From: Anisakis pegreffii
Lineage: Eukaryota > Nematoda > Chromadorea > Rhabditida > Anisakidae
Length of the DNA: 64,000 nucleotides
Assembly: GCA_035041965.1 (NCBI GenBank)
Contig: JAPYMA010000618.1
Location: 331,295-395,294, forward strand
Reading direction: 5' to 3'
Shown here: positions 50,901 to 63,900 of the stretch, one piece after another
Layout: the number at the start of each line of letters is the position of its first letter
Position numbering within the stretch: position 1 is the first letter of the stretch
Made by a program: the position numbers and the translations under genes
The notes under the pieces: model-generated
Seen by the model: only the letters and a program-made list of their open reading frames with translations
Databases searched by the model: none
What the model was told of the DNA's origin: nothing

Positions 50901-51694
50901 TATTATTGGCAAGCAATTCAGTTCAACGAAACGGAAATGAACTCATAGCTGATAAGTGATAACAGCATCACTAAGCAGATCCAGTCAAAATTGTCATGGA
51001 TTACGCAGAGTAGAGAGTATTAGTATTTTTTATGGATAGTATTCCTGAATAATGCTTTCTGACTGAAGATTTTGGTTTTTGGATCACAAGAAGATGGGAT
51101 ATTGCAATCTTTCTGGATATGAAAAAGAATGCAAAAGCAAACAATAAAAAGCCAAGAAGATATAAAAATTCCGCAGCAAAATAGAAAAAAGACTTCGAAG
51201 ATTAATGAATTTTTTGGAATATTACAAGCAATTTTGATGATGGCAATGTGAAGACAGCGTTGAGAAACCTGATTACGAAGCGTCAGTTTTATGCAAAAAA
51301 TTGTGATGATAACCAGCTTTACATTGCATTTTTAATGCAATTAATGACATTCTCATTAGAGAAATGAATTTTGAAATATTGAGATTCCTCCCGCAACGCC
51401 GATTCCCTGAAAATTTTCGAACGCATCTTTCCATTTTGCAAATCACGGCTTATTGCTTTCGTTTGGTTTCCCGATTTGAGGGTTATTCAGTTGAACGAAG
51501 TCAGAAGTACGCAAATCTAATTCTATTGACATGAAATAATGCAAACAATTGTGAAACCTCAATTTCAAATTGGATCAATATTTATATCTCAAATATATCA
51601 CAAATCATTATTATTATTATCATATGTAGAGATCGTGAAATCATGAAATCTACCATCATGTATTGTTCAGTTCAGTTATCAATTTAATCGTATA
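47983..51694. other. Region without a supported gene
   Basis: Plus-strand frames at 48521-48733 (one membrane-like segment, SSVIIFSLICCLIDFAVA) and 49330-49650 (FIILQNLFWICAVLHGYAAL) are mildly protein-like. Neither has clear splice sites or family features. A small intron-poor gene at 49330-49650 cannot be ruled out. Confidence 0.3.
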
Positions 51695-52627
51695 CTCTTC
51701 GGATCATCTCAACTAAATCACAAAGAACTATGTAAATCACTAAAGAACTACTCTTCGGATCATCTCAACTAAATCACAAAGAACTATGTAAATCACTAAA
51801 GAACTACTCTTCGGATCATCTCAACTAAATCACAAAGAACTATGTAAATCACTAAAGAACTACTCTTCGGATCATCTCAACTAAATCACAAAGAACTATG
51901 TAAATCACTAAAGAACTACTCTTCGGATCATCTCAACTAAATCACAAAGAACTATGTAAATCACTAAAGAACTACTCTTCGGATCATCTCAACTAAATCA
52001 CAAAGAACTATGTAAATCACTAAAGAACTACTCTTCGGATCATCTCAACTAAATCACAAAGAACTATGTAAATCACTAAAGAACTACTCTTCGGATCATC
52101 TCAACTAAATCACAAAGAACTATGTAAATCACTAAAGAACTACTCTTCGGATCATCTCAACTAAATCACAAAGAACTATGTAAATCACTAAAGAACTACT
52201 CTTCGGATCATCTCAACTAAATCACAAAGAACTATGTAAATCACTAAAGAACTACTCTTCGGATCATCTCAACTAAATCACAAAGAACTATGTAAATCAC
52301 TAAAGAACTACTCTTCGGATCATCTCAACTAAATCACAAAGAACTATGTAAATCACTAAAGAACTACTCTTCGGATCATCTCAACTAAATCACAAAGAAC
52401 TATGTAAATCACTAAAGAACTACTCTTCGGATCATCTCAACTAAATCACAAAGAACTATGTAAATCACTAAAGAACTACTCTTCGGATCATCTCAACTAA
52501 ATCACAAAGAACTATGTAAATCACTAAAGAACTACTCTTCGGATCATCTCAACTAAATCACAAAGAACTATGTAAATCACTAAAGAACTACTCTTCGGAT
52601 CATCTCAACTAAATCACAACTATGTAA
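51695..52627. repeat. 56-bp minisatellite, about 17 copies
   Basis: The unit starts ctcttcggatcatctcaact and repeats at exactly 56-bp steps from 51695 to the last start at 52591. The copies look identical by eye until the end of the array. Inside each unit the block aaatcac-aaagaacta occurs twice in slightly different form, so the unit arose from a shorter duplication. Just after the array, gacattggatccaa is repeated twice (52640-52680). Confidence 0.95.
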
Positions 52628-52679
52628 ACTAAACATGACACTTTTTTGGACATTGGATCCAACATGACATTGGATCCAA

Positions 52680-53804
52680 ATTCTGTACTCTCCGCAACGC
52701 CACGGATTTTGTTTCAGAGCATATGAGAATAATAACAATAATAATAATCGAAATCATGCATCCACAATACGGTTAGAAGGAAAATGTACCTATTGTGGCA
52801 GTGAACAAGGAGAAATACGAAGTAAGTTTGCGGACACCAAACATTGCCATATGCGAGCATGTTTATAGATGAATCGTCAAATGAAGTTTAATTCGGTGAA
52901 TAATATCTCAATACAGTCCGGTCACAGTGCGCCTCAATGAGGATTTATTTGGTTGCCTGTTTCGATAAGCATCGCAACGAGCATTGAACTATGAAGTTGA
53001 TCATTATGAACAAACCTTTTTAACCACTCAAAATATAAAAAAAATCCCACACTGTCAACATGAGAACAAAAAGTTGCTCATGTGTGCTCAAATTTCCCAA
53101 TAGCATTTAGCGGTAATGACAAGAGAACAATTGAAGTGATAAAATCCTAGCAAAGCGTTGAGCTCATATCTAAATGCATGAAAAGCGCACATAACAATGG
53201 CATCAAAGTGCAACACATACTATCACTGGGAATTCTCATCGTGTCCGTTATCTCATGAACTTTTTATACGTGCATGATCACTGAGGTATAGCACAAGGGA
53301 CTTATTCTTTGTCAAAAGGGCTTCATCAAGCAGATTTACAGCCGATAAAGGTCTTCGCTCTAATGGAGATCGTTTCAACGACGAATGCTTCCATCTGAGA
53401 TGGACTTAAATGGCACGAAATACGAATAACATGTTGATTAATATATTGACAAATAAGCATTTTCGCTCGCATTACTCGTTAATTTCTCTTATCTTTAGCT
53501 ATAAATTTGTTGAAGCGCATAATCCTGTTATAGAGCAAGCAATTTATTGAACACGGCTGATGTTTTTGATTGATTTTATGGATTTCGGCGGTGGAGTATG
53601 ATCTTTATTTACTTACCTACGTATGGTCTAAACGATGTTGACAGAATAATTCAAAAGCGTGGCGACGGCTCGAGTCGTCTGTCTGAATGATGATGCGCAA
53701 TTTCTATAATGAATGAATGAAGTGCGATAAATCATCACCAGCTGAATCACCATAAGTAGCAGATATATCACTGTCGATGCAAAATCGATTTAACGTCGTC
53801 GCCA
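52680..53804. other. Intergenic region
   Basis: AT-rich DNA between the minisatellite and the minus-strand exons at 53805. Nothing recognised. Confidence 0.4.
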
Positions 53805-54176
53805 TTAATCGTAGTCATCTCTGAAATTCCCATCAAGCAATTTCAATGAATCAAATACTTTCTGTGCATGCATGCAGCTGACAGTCGCACCCATATATTC
53901 ATCAATAATAAATAACCGTGTATTCGTTTGAATTCGTCTATCATAAGTAGCCAACGCTTTCTCTGCTATCGTCAAATACGCTAATGCATTAAAACAAATT
54001 GAAGCGATGTTCACGCAGAACTTTCAGCCATCCGGTAACTCATTCTCTCAGTAGTGTCAATCGCGATTTTCTTTAATCCTTACAAGGTTATCCATTTCAA
54101 TAGATTTAGATTGGCAGTGATCGTGAGTAATATGAAGATAAAACCATGCGAACATGAACGGTTTACATTCCAGCAA
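53805..54176 (-). CDS. C-terminal two exons of an unidentified gene
   Basis: Exon 54084-54176 follows a GCTCCAG acceptor and reads LLECKPFMFAWFYLHITHDH, then CQSKSIEMDNL, ending at GTAAGG in phase 0. Exon 53805-54020 follows an AAAG acceptor and reads FCVNIASICFNALAYLTIAE, KALATYDRRIQTNTRLFIID, EYMGATVSCMHAQKVFDSLK and a short acidic tail to a stop. Composition is strongly protein-like. AYLTIAEKALATYDRR resembles the region after TM3 in nematode SRA-type receptors, but equally a TPR-like helical repeat. The identity is open. The ~410-bp repeat copy B lies just upstream, so more 5' exons would flank it. Confidence 0.4.
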
Positions 54177-54291
54177 CTGGAGCATCAATTTCACATTTTA
54201 TCATAATCTTATCATGTTGTTTAGTGAAGTTTTATAAAGATGATTGAAGAATCGCTTGCATTAACTTTAACTGCAGTGCTTCGAATGATAT

Positions 54292-54693
54292 TTTCTGAGT
54301 ATCATTGGCTCGTAACGGTCTAACAGGGTTTTCATTCTTTACCTTACTGTTCCAATCGCTCTCATAGCTGTTATCAACAAAAGTGTTCTCTTCTGCTAAT
54401 TTCTCATTCATTTCACTCAACAATTAAAGTCAAATTCTCATTCTATCAAATACACTCTATATTCGATCAGTTGATTGTTGAACAATAATATTTTATTGCT
54501 GTATTGTTGACTTCGGCTGTCAACACTCGTGAACGTATCCAGTAAATAGTATATGCTACAGAATGAGAAGTTGATTCAAACTGTGAAGTTAAATGAGACG
54601 AAACGAATGAGAAAAACTCATCAATAGAACGGTATACACAAGTAATAGTTATGAGAGTGAATAGAACACGTCTGAAAAGAATGAGAATCCATC
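54292..54693. repeat. ~410-bp dispersed repeat, copy B
   Basis: Second copy of the element at 47571-47982, same orientation, slightly shorter. Differences are spread evenly, so the two copies are not a recent duplication. Confidence 0.75.
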
Positions 54694-57600
54694 AAATGAT
54701 GAATTTTATGAATCAACAGTCAACCAATAGCATCAAAGCACTTGATGCAGTAAGTTGGTGATCGCTTTCAACAATTCTGAATCCAATTCATCCACCGACG
54801 AAGTCGACTGACTACGAGGAGCAGTCGAAGAATCCCACAAAGTGTCAACTTTCACAGTTTCTTACATCACATCACGTCTCACAGGATGAGATTCTGCAAT
54901 CAGTGCATGCGAACAGATTACTCGTCGCTAACAAATCAGGCACACCTTAAGCACAATCGAATGCAACACTTTCACACCTTTCATCATTTTCAGTTGTCGA
55001 ACATTTTCAGCATGTATGCATGCGTTCTTGATTACCACATAACAGCGCTGAATAATTTCGTGAACGTTATTCGACATCTAAATTTTTTTTGAATAATTGG
55101 TGCATACTGAAGATAGAGCTCATTTAATCAAGTCACGTTAAGAATATTGCGTTTATACCACTAATTCATTACCATACAACAGTTTTGATCATAGAACTCA
55201 TTACCAGCACAACAATATGATCAAAAGTCGACTGATCCTCATCAGCAAATCACTACGAAATAGTAATCTCACAAAAGGCGGAAATTTGATGTGTGTCATC
55301 GTTTGTGATTTGTTTGCTTTGAACCAATTTACTTTATCTGATGTGTACTTTGCTTACTTTCTCATCGCCAAATGGACTCAACTCCTTATCTGAATCAAGT
55401 ATGAGCATAAAACTTGGTAAAGGTAAGCATAAAACAGACGAAATCGTCAGTAGGACGAGTTAGTTCCAAGAAGGCAACAACAAGAACGCGATAGCGGAAG
55501 TTGCTAGCAAATTATCACTTAATGAAGTGGAAGCATGCCGATAACAACTGCAATTTAACTATCGTGAGTGAACGAAAGTGATCGATGTTATTGCATAGTC
55601 GAAATAAAACTAATTTTAAGCATTTCTTGACGAGGATGACGATGACGAGGTCTGTATCACACGCTCATGCTAGGCGTATTAATCAAACACTGCTCAGAGA
55701 TCACTCAATGAAACTACTGAACGATGCATGAAGGATGAATGGCCGGCCACATTCCGAAATTGATTCACATGGGACTACTGGTTACTCTATTGTGAACGTA
55801 CACGGAATGAAATAACTCTCAAGACATCATATTTACGTACATATGTCATCTCAATGAACAGAAGAAAATGCACAATTGAATAATCATCATTTGCTGTTGT
55901 TAATGATTGTGAATGCTGTCTGTCAATGGAATCGAAATTGAAACATTGAAAATTGAATTGTCAAGAAAAGCTTTCTATAATTGTAAGTCCTCACTTTTTG
56001 CACTTTTTCAATGGCCCTTTCCGTAACTGCAAGAACTTCCCAGCTTAGATTTCGAATGAAAAATAGCATTCTCACTGATCTGCCCATTCGTCAATTCCAA
56101 TTTTTTGAAAAATGAATAGATATTAGACAAATAGGTAATAGATTTCGAAATATTGCAATAGTTCAGGACTGTCAGGCAAAACATGACCTGAACCATTCGA
56201 TAAACATATATTTTGGTGAGTGAAGAGTCCGAATTCAAGAGATAGCACCCAACTGTTTCCACTGAAATGATTGATAACATTTTACATCCATTAATTTGGG
56301 AGAGTCCAGCTTAGGTTATCAGATCTGACGACTGCAGTTTATGGCTGTTAATACGTGTTCACCTGAAACATCACACGGACAAACTTTCCAATGAAGCAGA
56401 AAGCGTCATGAAAGAGTTCGGAGATTCAGAAAATGAGATTACCTAAAACAATAAATGAACGAAACGAGTACATCAGATTTGATCGACGCCTGATCGCCAG
56501 CAGCAGTTGAATAACCGATTCGAGACTCTGTGCGAAAGAATGCGAAGTTGACGTTCTCGTTTGTTACGAACAAAAAGAAACGAACGAGAAAACGAGCTGA
56601 ACAAAGCATTCCCAGCAAAAGCACATATTAGAGCGTTAAGAACTCCTCGAAAAAGAATAGAAATTCCGTCAGCAGCATTTGAATTCAATGAACTGTGCAC
56701 ACATTCTAGCGAATTTGCAAAATTCACTGACGAAAGAAAATAAATTCTCACAATTTTCAAATATCACTATACAATTTCAGATATCAGTGTGTATTTTTCT
56801 CAAAATCTAATCCTAAGACATCTCTCAATCCAGTCATTATTGCCACGATGAAATTACTATTAATTAAGATAACTAAATACCCCCTGACTAAATACTATTT
56901 GCTCCTCGCAAATACTATTCACACTTCCAGCTATAAATTCATCCAGTTTGCATCATGCCCTTAGCTATCTAAATGCGCTAGTAATTTGCCGATGAAAAAA
57001 AAACCAGTTATCAATGCCCGTAACTTTTCAAATAACCTCACTGATCAGTTGTTACTACATCATAACAATGCTTCAAAGCATTCAGTAGAGGGGAAAATTT
57101 CTAGCAGTGCTACTAGTATCGTTCATTTTAGAATATTTGGATCTGGATCATTATGATTCCTCGAAAAGATCGAACTATATGTGAGTGCTGGAATTTGAAT
57201 GTTCAATTATCAAATGCTGTCAATCAACGTTATTCGTTTGACGACTCTCAAAGATTTGATTACATTCTGACGTTGCCATCAACGTCATCGTCACTGCATC
57301 AATCGAGTAATATGACTTATGTGATGAAAGATTTTCATTAGAAGTAGAGGAGAGCTGACCGTACACAACAGAATGAATCACAAAGTTTACTCTTCCTTGC
57401 TTACGATAAGATAAGTTTTTTAAAACTCATTAGTTCGAATGTACTAATCACGCGATTGATTTACGTGTTTATTAATTTTCCTATGCGAAGTTTCGGGGTT
57501 GTTCAGATAAAAGTGATGTAGTGTGCCAAAACAGAAAATGTTAGTAAGCTTAATTGCAAATCCAAATACTGCATTCTCACCTATCGTAATTCAACCAACT

Positions 57601-60295
57601 CGTTCGATTTTTTAAATTCATATGTCACTGAAAACCACGGATTAGTGTTAATATTGCGATCGTTTCATCAACCAAACATCAACTAATACATTTGATATAT
57701 TGAAATAAATGCGTTAATGAATTATCATAAGTTCATTGAATCACATTCATAATTATCGGTGGATGTGAAAGGGATGCAACAGGAAAGACAAGTGAGGAAA
57801 AATCCATCTTCAGAAGGTTTCATTATGGAAAATTAAGGTTTTCGATCTTCGTGACTGAGAAAAAAACAGACAACGGTATTCTTCACACGATAGCTCATTA
57901 TCAGAATGATTATGAATTAATTATGACATTTAGAGTGTGTGCTTTTCCAATATGGTCTACATTATGCGTTCTTTTTTGCTCATCTCAAGTAAAAAGACAT
58001 TTCGGTGCGTGGAAGAGGACGGTGCCTTTCATAAATTCTGAACGTTTTTCATAACACTTGCTCAAAGTTTACAACATTGTCAGAGAATCCTTTCGTCTGT
58101 GCTTTTTAATTCAGTTCAAATGTGATGCACGTTTTCAACGTATTCACTAGACAGCTGCTGAAACTAACTCATTCCTGTGTGAGATAAACCATAATTTGAT
58201 GGTAGTTGAATAATCACTAATGTGATGAGTCTGTAGACGACATTTTTAAATTGCAATTTTGAGTGACATATGCATAATAAGTCATTCACAGACAAACACT
58301 GCGGCATTAGAATCGAATTCGTAATGAGGCTATTAACACATTGATGAGATCCATGATAAAAATAAGTTCGATCAGTGGAACACACTTAAGAAGTCTGAAT
58401 CGTGTGAAGACCAGGGGATGAAGATGACATCTGGACGGACTGCTACCAGAGTGCTAACGGATTACTTGGGTGCGATTTAAAAATGAAAGGGAAATGAATA
58501 GAAAGCACATGAATCGAGCATGCAATCGTGCCATTTCGACTTCACATAATTCAGCACATCACCGCATCCGTTTGCCATAAGGTTGGGCAGTTCGATTCGA
58601 ACCAATCGAACGATGCAACAATGAGAGCTACTTTTCTTCGGAAAACGTTTTGAAATGAGGTTCACTGCAGCTGCACGATCGATATCAGAAGCTGCACGCA
58701 TCGATTCTTAAGCACTCCTCACAATTTTGTCATCTCATTCTCGTTGGATATAAGAGATCCTGAAAGAAGCATTGAGCAAAATCATTTATGACGTTCTGCA
58801 ATTGCAATGCACTTGTCAACGTAACGTTGAGCCAAAATAAGCTGAATGCATTTTCACATATAGAAGCAAATCCACCAAAAACGAATGTCGATGAACTTGA
58901 TTCAGATTTAAAACTGATGATGTGAACTTTTTAAAGAAAGAATTGATTAGATAAGTATTAAGGGAGTTTTTGGATGTACTGATGGATGGATTTGGTGAAA
59001 ATGTCGGATTCAGGCATCCACCTTCAACGATGAAGAGTTGTTGCGGTGACGATAAGATATGAATTTGCATTAATGGATTTTCAAGAGTTGAATGGCACAT
59101 ACTCAGCAGTTAGGTAGGATTTTTTTGCAAAAATAACTTTTTGAAGACGACTGAGCCTAAGCGATGTAAAAATGAAATGTTTTAAGTGAATGTCAACCTC
59201 TTTGATTTTTCATCGATACATTCGATTAGAGAGCAGAATGAGCTGAACTGACAAGAAATACGAACTTCGAAGCTAGCGAAATTCATTGGAAATGTGTTTC
59301 AAGAATCCATCTTTGCTAACAAAAATGAAAATGTTCAAACGAAGGAATTGAGCTGGATGAGACAATGATAATTCACGCTTTTCGGTCAGCAATATGTGAC
59401 ATTTGAAGTTTTCAACGTACGTGTCCAAAATTTCAATTGACAGATTTGCACAAAAACATGTAAATTTCAATGTCCAACTCTCAAGATTTCTCCAAAACGA
59501 ATGTTTTGACGTGATTCTGTCAATTTATATCAATAAAGTGTTTATGCACTTACGCAATCAGTTGCGATTTTGAACTGAAACATTTTTTGTAGCTCGAGAC
59601 AATGCAAACAAAAAGCAATTCGCTGCATAACTCTGCTTCTGCTTCGACATCTACTTCTAACTAAGGCAATTCATCCTTTTGATACTGGTTATGAATATAA
59701 ATGAAACAATATCTCAATATCAGTTCGAGTAAGATGCGTGTGTGTGAAACTGAATGAAAAACGCGTAAAAGCAGCTTCCCATTGCTTTGCACAATGTTTC
59801 TCATTACTGTCGATCAAATTGTTAAACTGTTGCTGGTCAAATGCATCAATGATTATTCAAGTTTCCTAAGAACTCTTGGACAAAGTATGGATTGTTCTGA
59901 TGTTTCAGTGTGAAAACAACCGATTGCAGATGTATGATATTATCGGAAGAGTTCTAATTCTCAATTGAGGTAAAAATTGTTTTTTTCGGGTTAATTTAGC
60001 AAAGTGCACTTCTGAAGATATCGCAAATGAATGACCTTTCGAAAACTCAGTTAAATTGAGATGCAGTCGATTAACAATGTGCTATGGTCAATGTTCAGTG
60101 ACTGGCCATAATGCAGCCATTTGAACTGTTTCCTGGATGGGAATTTGTGGATGACAATCAAAAACATTCATGGCGGTGACCACACCGTCCTTATTTCTTC
60201 CTCTAAGAATTGAGCAAGAAAATTGCCATCAGAATTATGCATTTACCAGCAATTAATTAGCACAGAAAAGATTAACTTATATAATGTGAGGAGTA
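54694..60295. other. Gene-poor stretch
   Basis: Only weak coding signals. A minus-strand segment at about 56190-56270 (TTTCAG acceptor, CAG|GTCATG donor) reads ETVGCYLLNSDSSLTKIYVY. A 74-codon minus-strand frame at 58477-58701 starts MRAASDIDRAAAVNLISKRF and has good codon composition. Overlapping frames on both strands at 56439-56760 also look protein-like, and the strand cannot be chosen. None was assigned. Confidence 0.3.
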
Positions 60296-60694
60296 TCACT
60301 GGATGAACTCTACACATATATTGAAATTCAATGTTGCTTGACCAATGCAACACAATAGATGCACAATACACACGTCATAACAATAGGTGCAGTATATCAT
60401 AACAATAGTGACGTGCAATGTCCAATTCAAGTAATCAGTATGTAATGCAATTCGATGTAATTGATATTGATTGATTTGAACTCTCGTACCGCAACTGTTA
60501 CATTTCAATGCGTGTTGACCGAGACCTCTTTTTTTTATGTTGTTGCAATTCCTCAGAATCCACAAAGTCGTTATTGTTGCTAGGTTTTTGCTGATTTTGC
60601 AATGAATATGAAACGTAATCATATTTAACACTGAATTCTTGATGGGACTATTCGCTATGAAAATATTTTTACATTGATCTTTGGATAATTTCAT
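60296..60694 (-). pseudogene. Possible remnant of a Ly6-type first exon
   Basis: A 132-codon minus-strand frame contains QHALKCNSCGTRV at about 60478-60516. The ALKCxxC start after a signal peptide is a hallmark of Ly6/ET proteins and parallels ALKCKC in exon 1 of the gene at 24 kb. Here the preceding residues (NCNNIKKRGLG) are not a functional signal peptide, and no matching donor was found. It may be a decayed paralogue or chance. Confidence 0.25.
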
Positions 60695-61619
60695 TCCGCG
60701 AATTTATTGCAGTAATATTTTATCCAAACTCTGATATCTGATAATATTTTATTTTGTCCATTTATATTTTAAATTTTATCCACATTTTCTCCCGTGTGCA
60801 TGCATGCTCACTTCATCGTGAAATTCTCCGACAATAGTAGTAAGGAAATTTTGAGTTCAGCACTGTAGGAAGACAGGAAAACTGCTGAAGCTGATTGAAC
60901 TTCTTAATTTGTGAAATAATTCATGCTATGTGTCGTTCATTACCCATATTAACCTGTTCAGTTTCAGTAATTAATTGCTCAGGTGCTAACTTCACCTCAG
61001 TACTATTTCACTGCTATCGTCGTGCTGGTTTCGTTACCGTTGTTTCGATTGTTATCGTGTTTTCATGAAGCATAATTTGTTGAACTTCAGATTCAATCGA
61101 AGAAAAAAAATTTTTTTGGAAGTAAAAATAAAGGAAAGCAACAACAGCAGCAACAAAATCGAGGCGGGTTTTTTAAACCCTAATTGTGAGTTCTTTACGT
61201 AGTTGTTTTTTTATCTTCATTAACTCGATTATTGCTTCATTCGAATCTGTTGCATCTGTATTATGTTACATTTGAGTTTTTCGTTGCTTCATTATTGTGG
61301 TATTCGCTGCATGATTTTCTGTGATATTTCTTTACTACATGTCATTATCCGTTGACAATACCTCATCTTCTAATCTTGCTTTAATCACCATTCCATTCAT
61401 CAAAACTCTAAATGATCAAGCAAAACAATGCTTGATTATAACCCGAACTTCTCATCAAATGCGTTCATCATTTGATCGATCTTGAAGTGGTTTGGATGAT
61501 TCTAAAGGCGATTGTTTTCTATGAGTTCGTCTCAAATTAATCTTACAAGCGATTTTGTGGATAATATGAAAAATATTGCCAAAAATACGGTGAAACGATC
61601 GTATAATTTTCGGAAGATT

Positions 61620-61877
61620 TCACCTCGAAATTAACACACTCCAACTGAAGAACTGGCAATGCGCAATCCTAGAAACACTCGACTGTAAAAGTAACACACA
61701 GAAACATAAAAATATTCTGGAAGCGCTAAGAATACCGTCGTTGTGATTTAGAATCTTGAAACATTTGCCTGTTCCACCATCCTCACAATCAATCATTAAT
61801 GCTTTAGAAGATCTGAAATTCTTGAAACAAATGGAATTCTCCACTCGCGATACTCCCATCCTCTCATAACTGGTCAT
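61620..61877 (-). other. Candidate exons, weak
   Basis: After a GAATTTCAG acceptor the minus strand reads SSKALMIDCEDGGTGKCFKI and LNHNDGILSASRIF. A second segment follows TTTTACAG and reads SSVSRIAHCQFFSWSVLISR, ending at G|GTGAAA. The Cys and Gly spacing is loosely Ly6-like. The joining donor is not clear. Confidence 0.25.
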
Positions 61878-62617
61878 TCCACAATCAACTGCCGTCTGTC
61901 ACCTTGGAAATCTAAACAATCGCTTTGTAAATCCTTTAACATCCATAATGGATCATCAATGGACGCTGCGCCAAAACATTTAGCATTCGCCTCTTTATTC
62001 TGCCATTATCGTTGAGAATCGCTATTGAAGAAATATCTTTGAGAATCGCTAGTCAAGAAACATATTGGAATGAACACTTACGCGCAATTTTCGTGGGGAA
62101 ATGAAAACATGAGCAGTGAATGCATCATTAAGCAATGACACGAACGAATATCTGAATTCTTGAAACATGAAATCGATTTAATCTAAGTGATGAATTCATT
62201 GTGCACAATATTCAAGAAGAATGATTCCAAACGCATACAAAAGCAACCACTGTACTTGGCCCAAAGCATATGCATGAAAACTGACGATATCATGATATCA
62301 ATAACCGAGAACATTGGCCTGAAGTGATTGATGTCTAATGATTATCCTATTCATTCATAATGCACGCTATCTGTCTTCTGATTTTACACCCGTTATCCTA
62401 CGATATCCATTCATCCGGTGCATGCAATCTTTGCCAGAAAATGTGGAAAGGCTATGTGAATGAACCTTATGAATTGATTGAATAAATTTAAGATACTATC
62501 CGAAAAAAGTTTTATATAATTGAGATCAGTAATACATGCATTTTGCCATGAAATTTTGGCCTAAAGCACCCGAAAACGTATGTGCGATTCCGATAGCGCC
62601 CACTCCACCGGTTCCAG

Positions 62618-63119
62618 CCTGATCTCGCAAGCTTCCAAATTATTCATGGCAATCCTAAATCCGCTCTGCTGGTGATATTATTGAATGTATACATCATTTG
62701 TTCTGCTCAAAACAATTTAATCTTTACCCAGTGATTTATCATGTGCTTCCGAAAGCTATCTGTTGAATGTGATCTCGAAGTCGCTCACTTCACAAATTTC
62801 AGCAGAAAATATTCTAAAATTTTTTTAGTTCGTGACCATACATGAGTATCGAATTTGCAGTGCACACGGCTTGACAATCTCGAGATTCTGAAGTGTTCCT
62901 TTTGAATTAGAGAATCCTGTTGTGATTTTTGACCGCAGCGATCGCAACAGCGCCTGTGAACAAAAACCTGATCTCGCAAGCTTCCAAATCATTCATGGCA
63001 ATCTCAAATCCACTCCGCTGATGATACTGTTGAAAATATATTATTTGTTCTGTTGGAAACAATTTACCCTTTATCCAGTGATTTCATCACACTCTTCTGA
63101 AAGCCATTTGCTGAAAACA
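62618..63119. repeat. Local direct duplication (two ~150-bp copies, 350 bp apart)
   Basis: The segment cctgatctcgcaagcttcca begins copies at about 62618 and 62968. The match continues for about 150 bp with roughly one change in six. The second copy lies in an open plus-strand frame (PDLASFQIIHGNLKSTPLMI), but the first copy has stops in that frame, so the duplication is probably non-coding. Confidence 0.6.
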
Positions 63120-63629
63120 GTTTTGGAGAGCGAATGAACGTACGAAAATGAAAACCTGCACTACCTTTCTCGATGAAGGTTTCGAATTTTCGGTGTCCCA
63201 GCTTATCCCCATTGGGAATGACCATCTTCAGTCGTTGAATGAAACAGTTGCAGCAACACATATAAGCAAAATTTTGATCAGCGATCACTTATAATAATCA
63301 CCGTCTATTCATGCCTTATCTCAAGTTGTCTCCTGCTTATGAAATGATTGGAATCACATGAATATTTCACTTAAGCTTGTTGAGATATTCTTTAATTTGT
63401 TTTCATCTGTTTCTACTATTCAAGAATACTTCATATTACCTACGCTGCACATCGACTCTTGAGCACTGTGCGATTTCTCATGCAATTTTTATTGCTGCAA
63501 TCAAAATTGTGATGAGTTTTTTTGGGAGTTCAATCTCAGAGATATTGAGATATGACCGTATGCCAGAGAATCTTACCGCTCAAGATTATCTTGCAATGAA
63601 TCCATTTCAGAAATTGAAAAAAAGAAAAC

Positions 63630-63900
63630 ATGAGGACCCGCGACGTCAGTGACCGCTACATAAGACAAAGGAACCATCTGTCCCGCGCGCGTTATGGAGT
63701 CAACGGTGACGAGAGGACACGTCTCCACGGGGACGTCCTGGAGACGGGGGGATCTGGGCAGGTATTCTGCCAAAACCTATTGCAAGTGCTGGCAATTCTC
63801 TCCTTCATGCCGGCACGTGACAATCTGGAATGGTGGGTCAGGAGGAACTGGCCGTTCACGATGAGGCGAGCCCATCCCCGTCAGGGGATTCAATCCATAC
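63630..63900. CDS. GC-rich open segment, coding strand undecided
   Basis: Two adjacent 60-base lines here count about 55% and 62% G+C, against roughly one third in the rest of the window. On the plus strand a frame runs from ATG at 63630 to 63900 and meets a strong C|GTAAGT donor. It reads QRNHLSRARYGVNGDERTRL and LLQVLAILSFMPARDNLEWW. On the minus strand another frame reads AEYLPRSPRLQDVPVETCPL and VDSITRAGQMVPLSYVAVTD and meets a GTAAGA donor at 63576, but it has an in-frame stop upstream at about 63775. No family recognised on either strand. It could be the edge of a gene, transferred DNA or a retrocopy. Confidence 0.4.
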
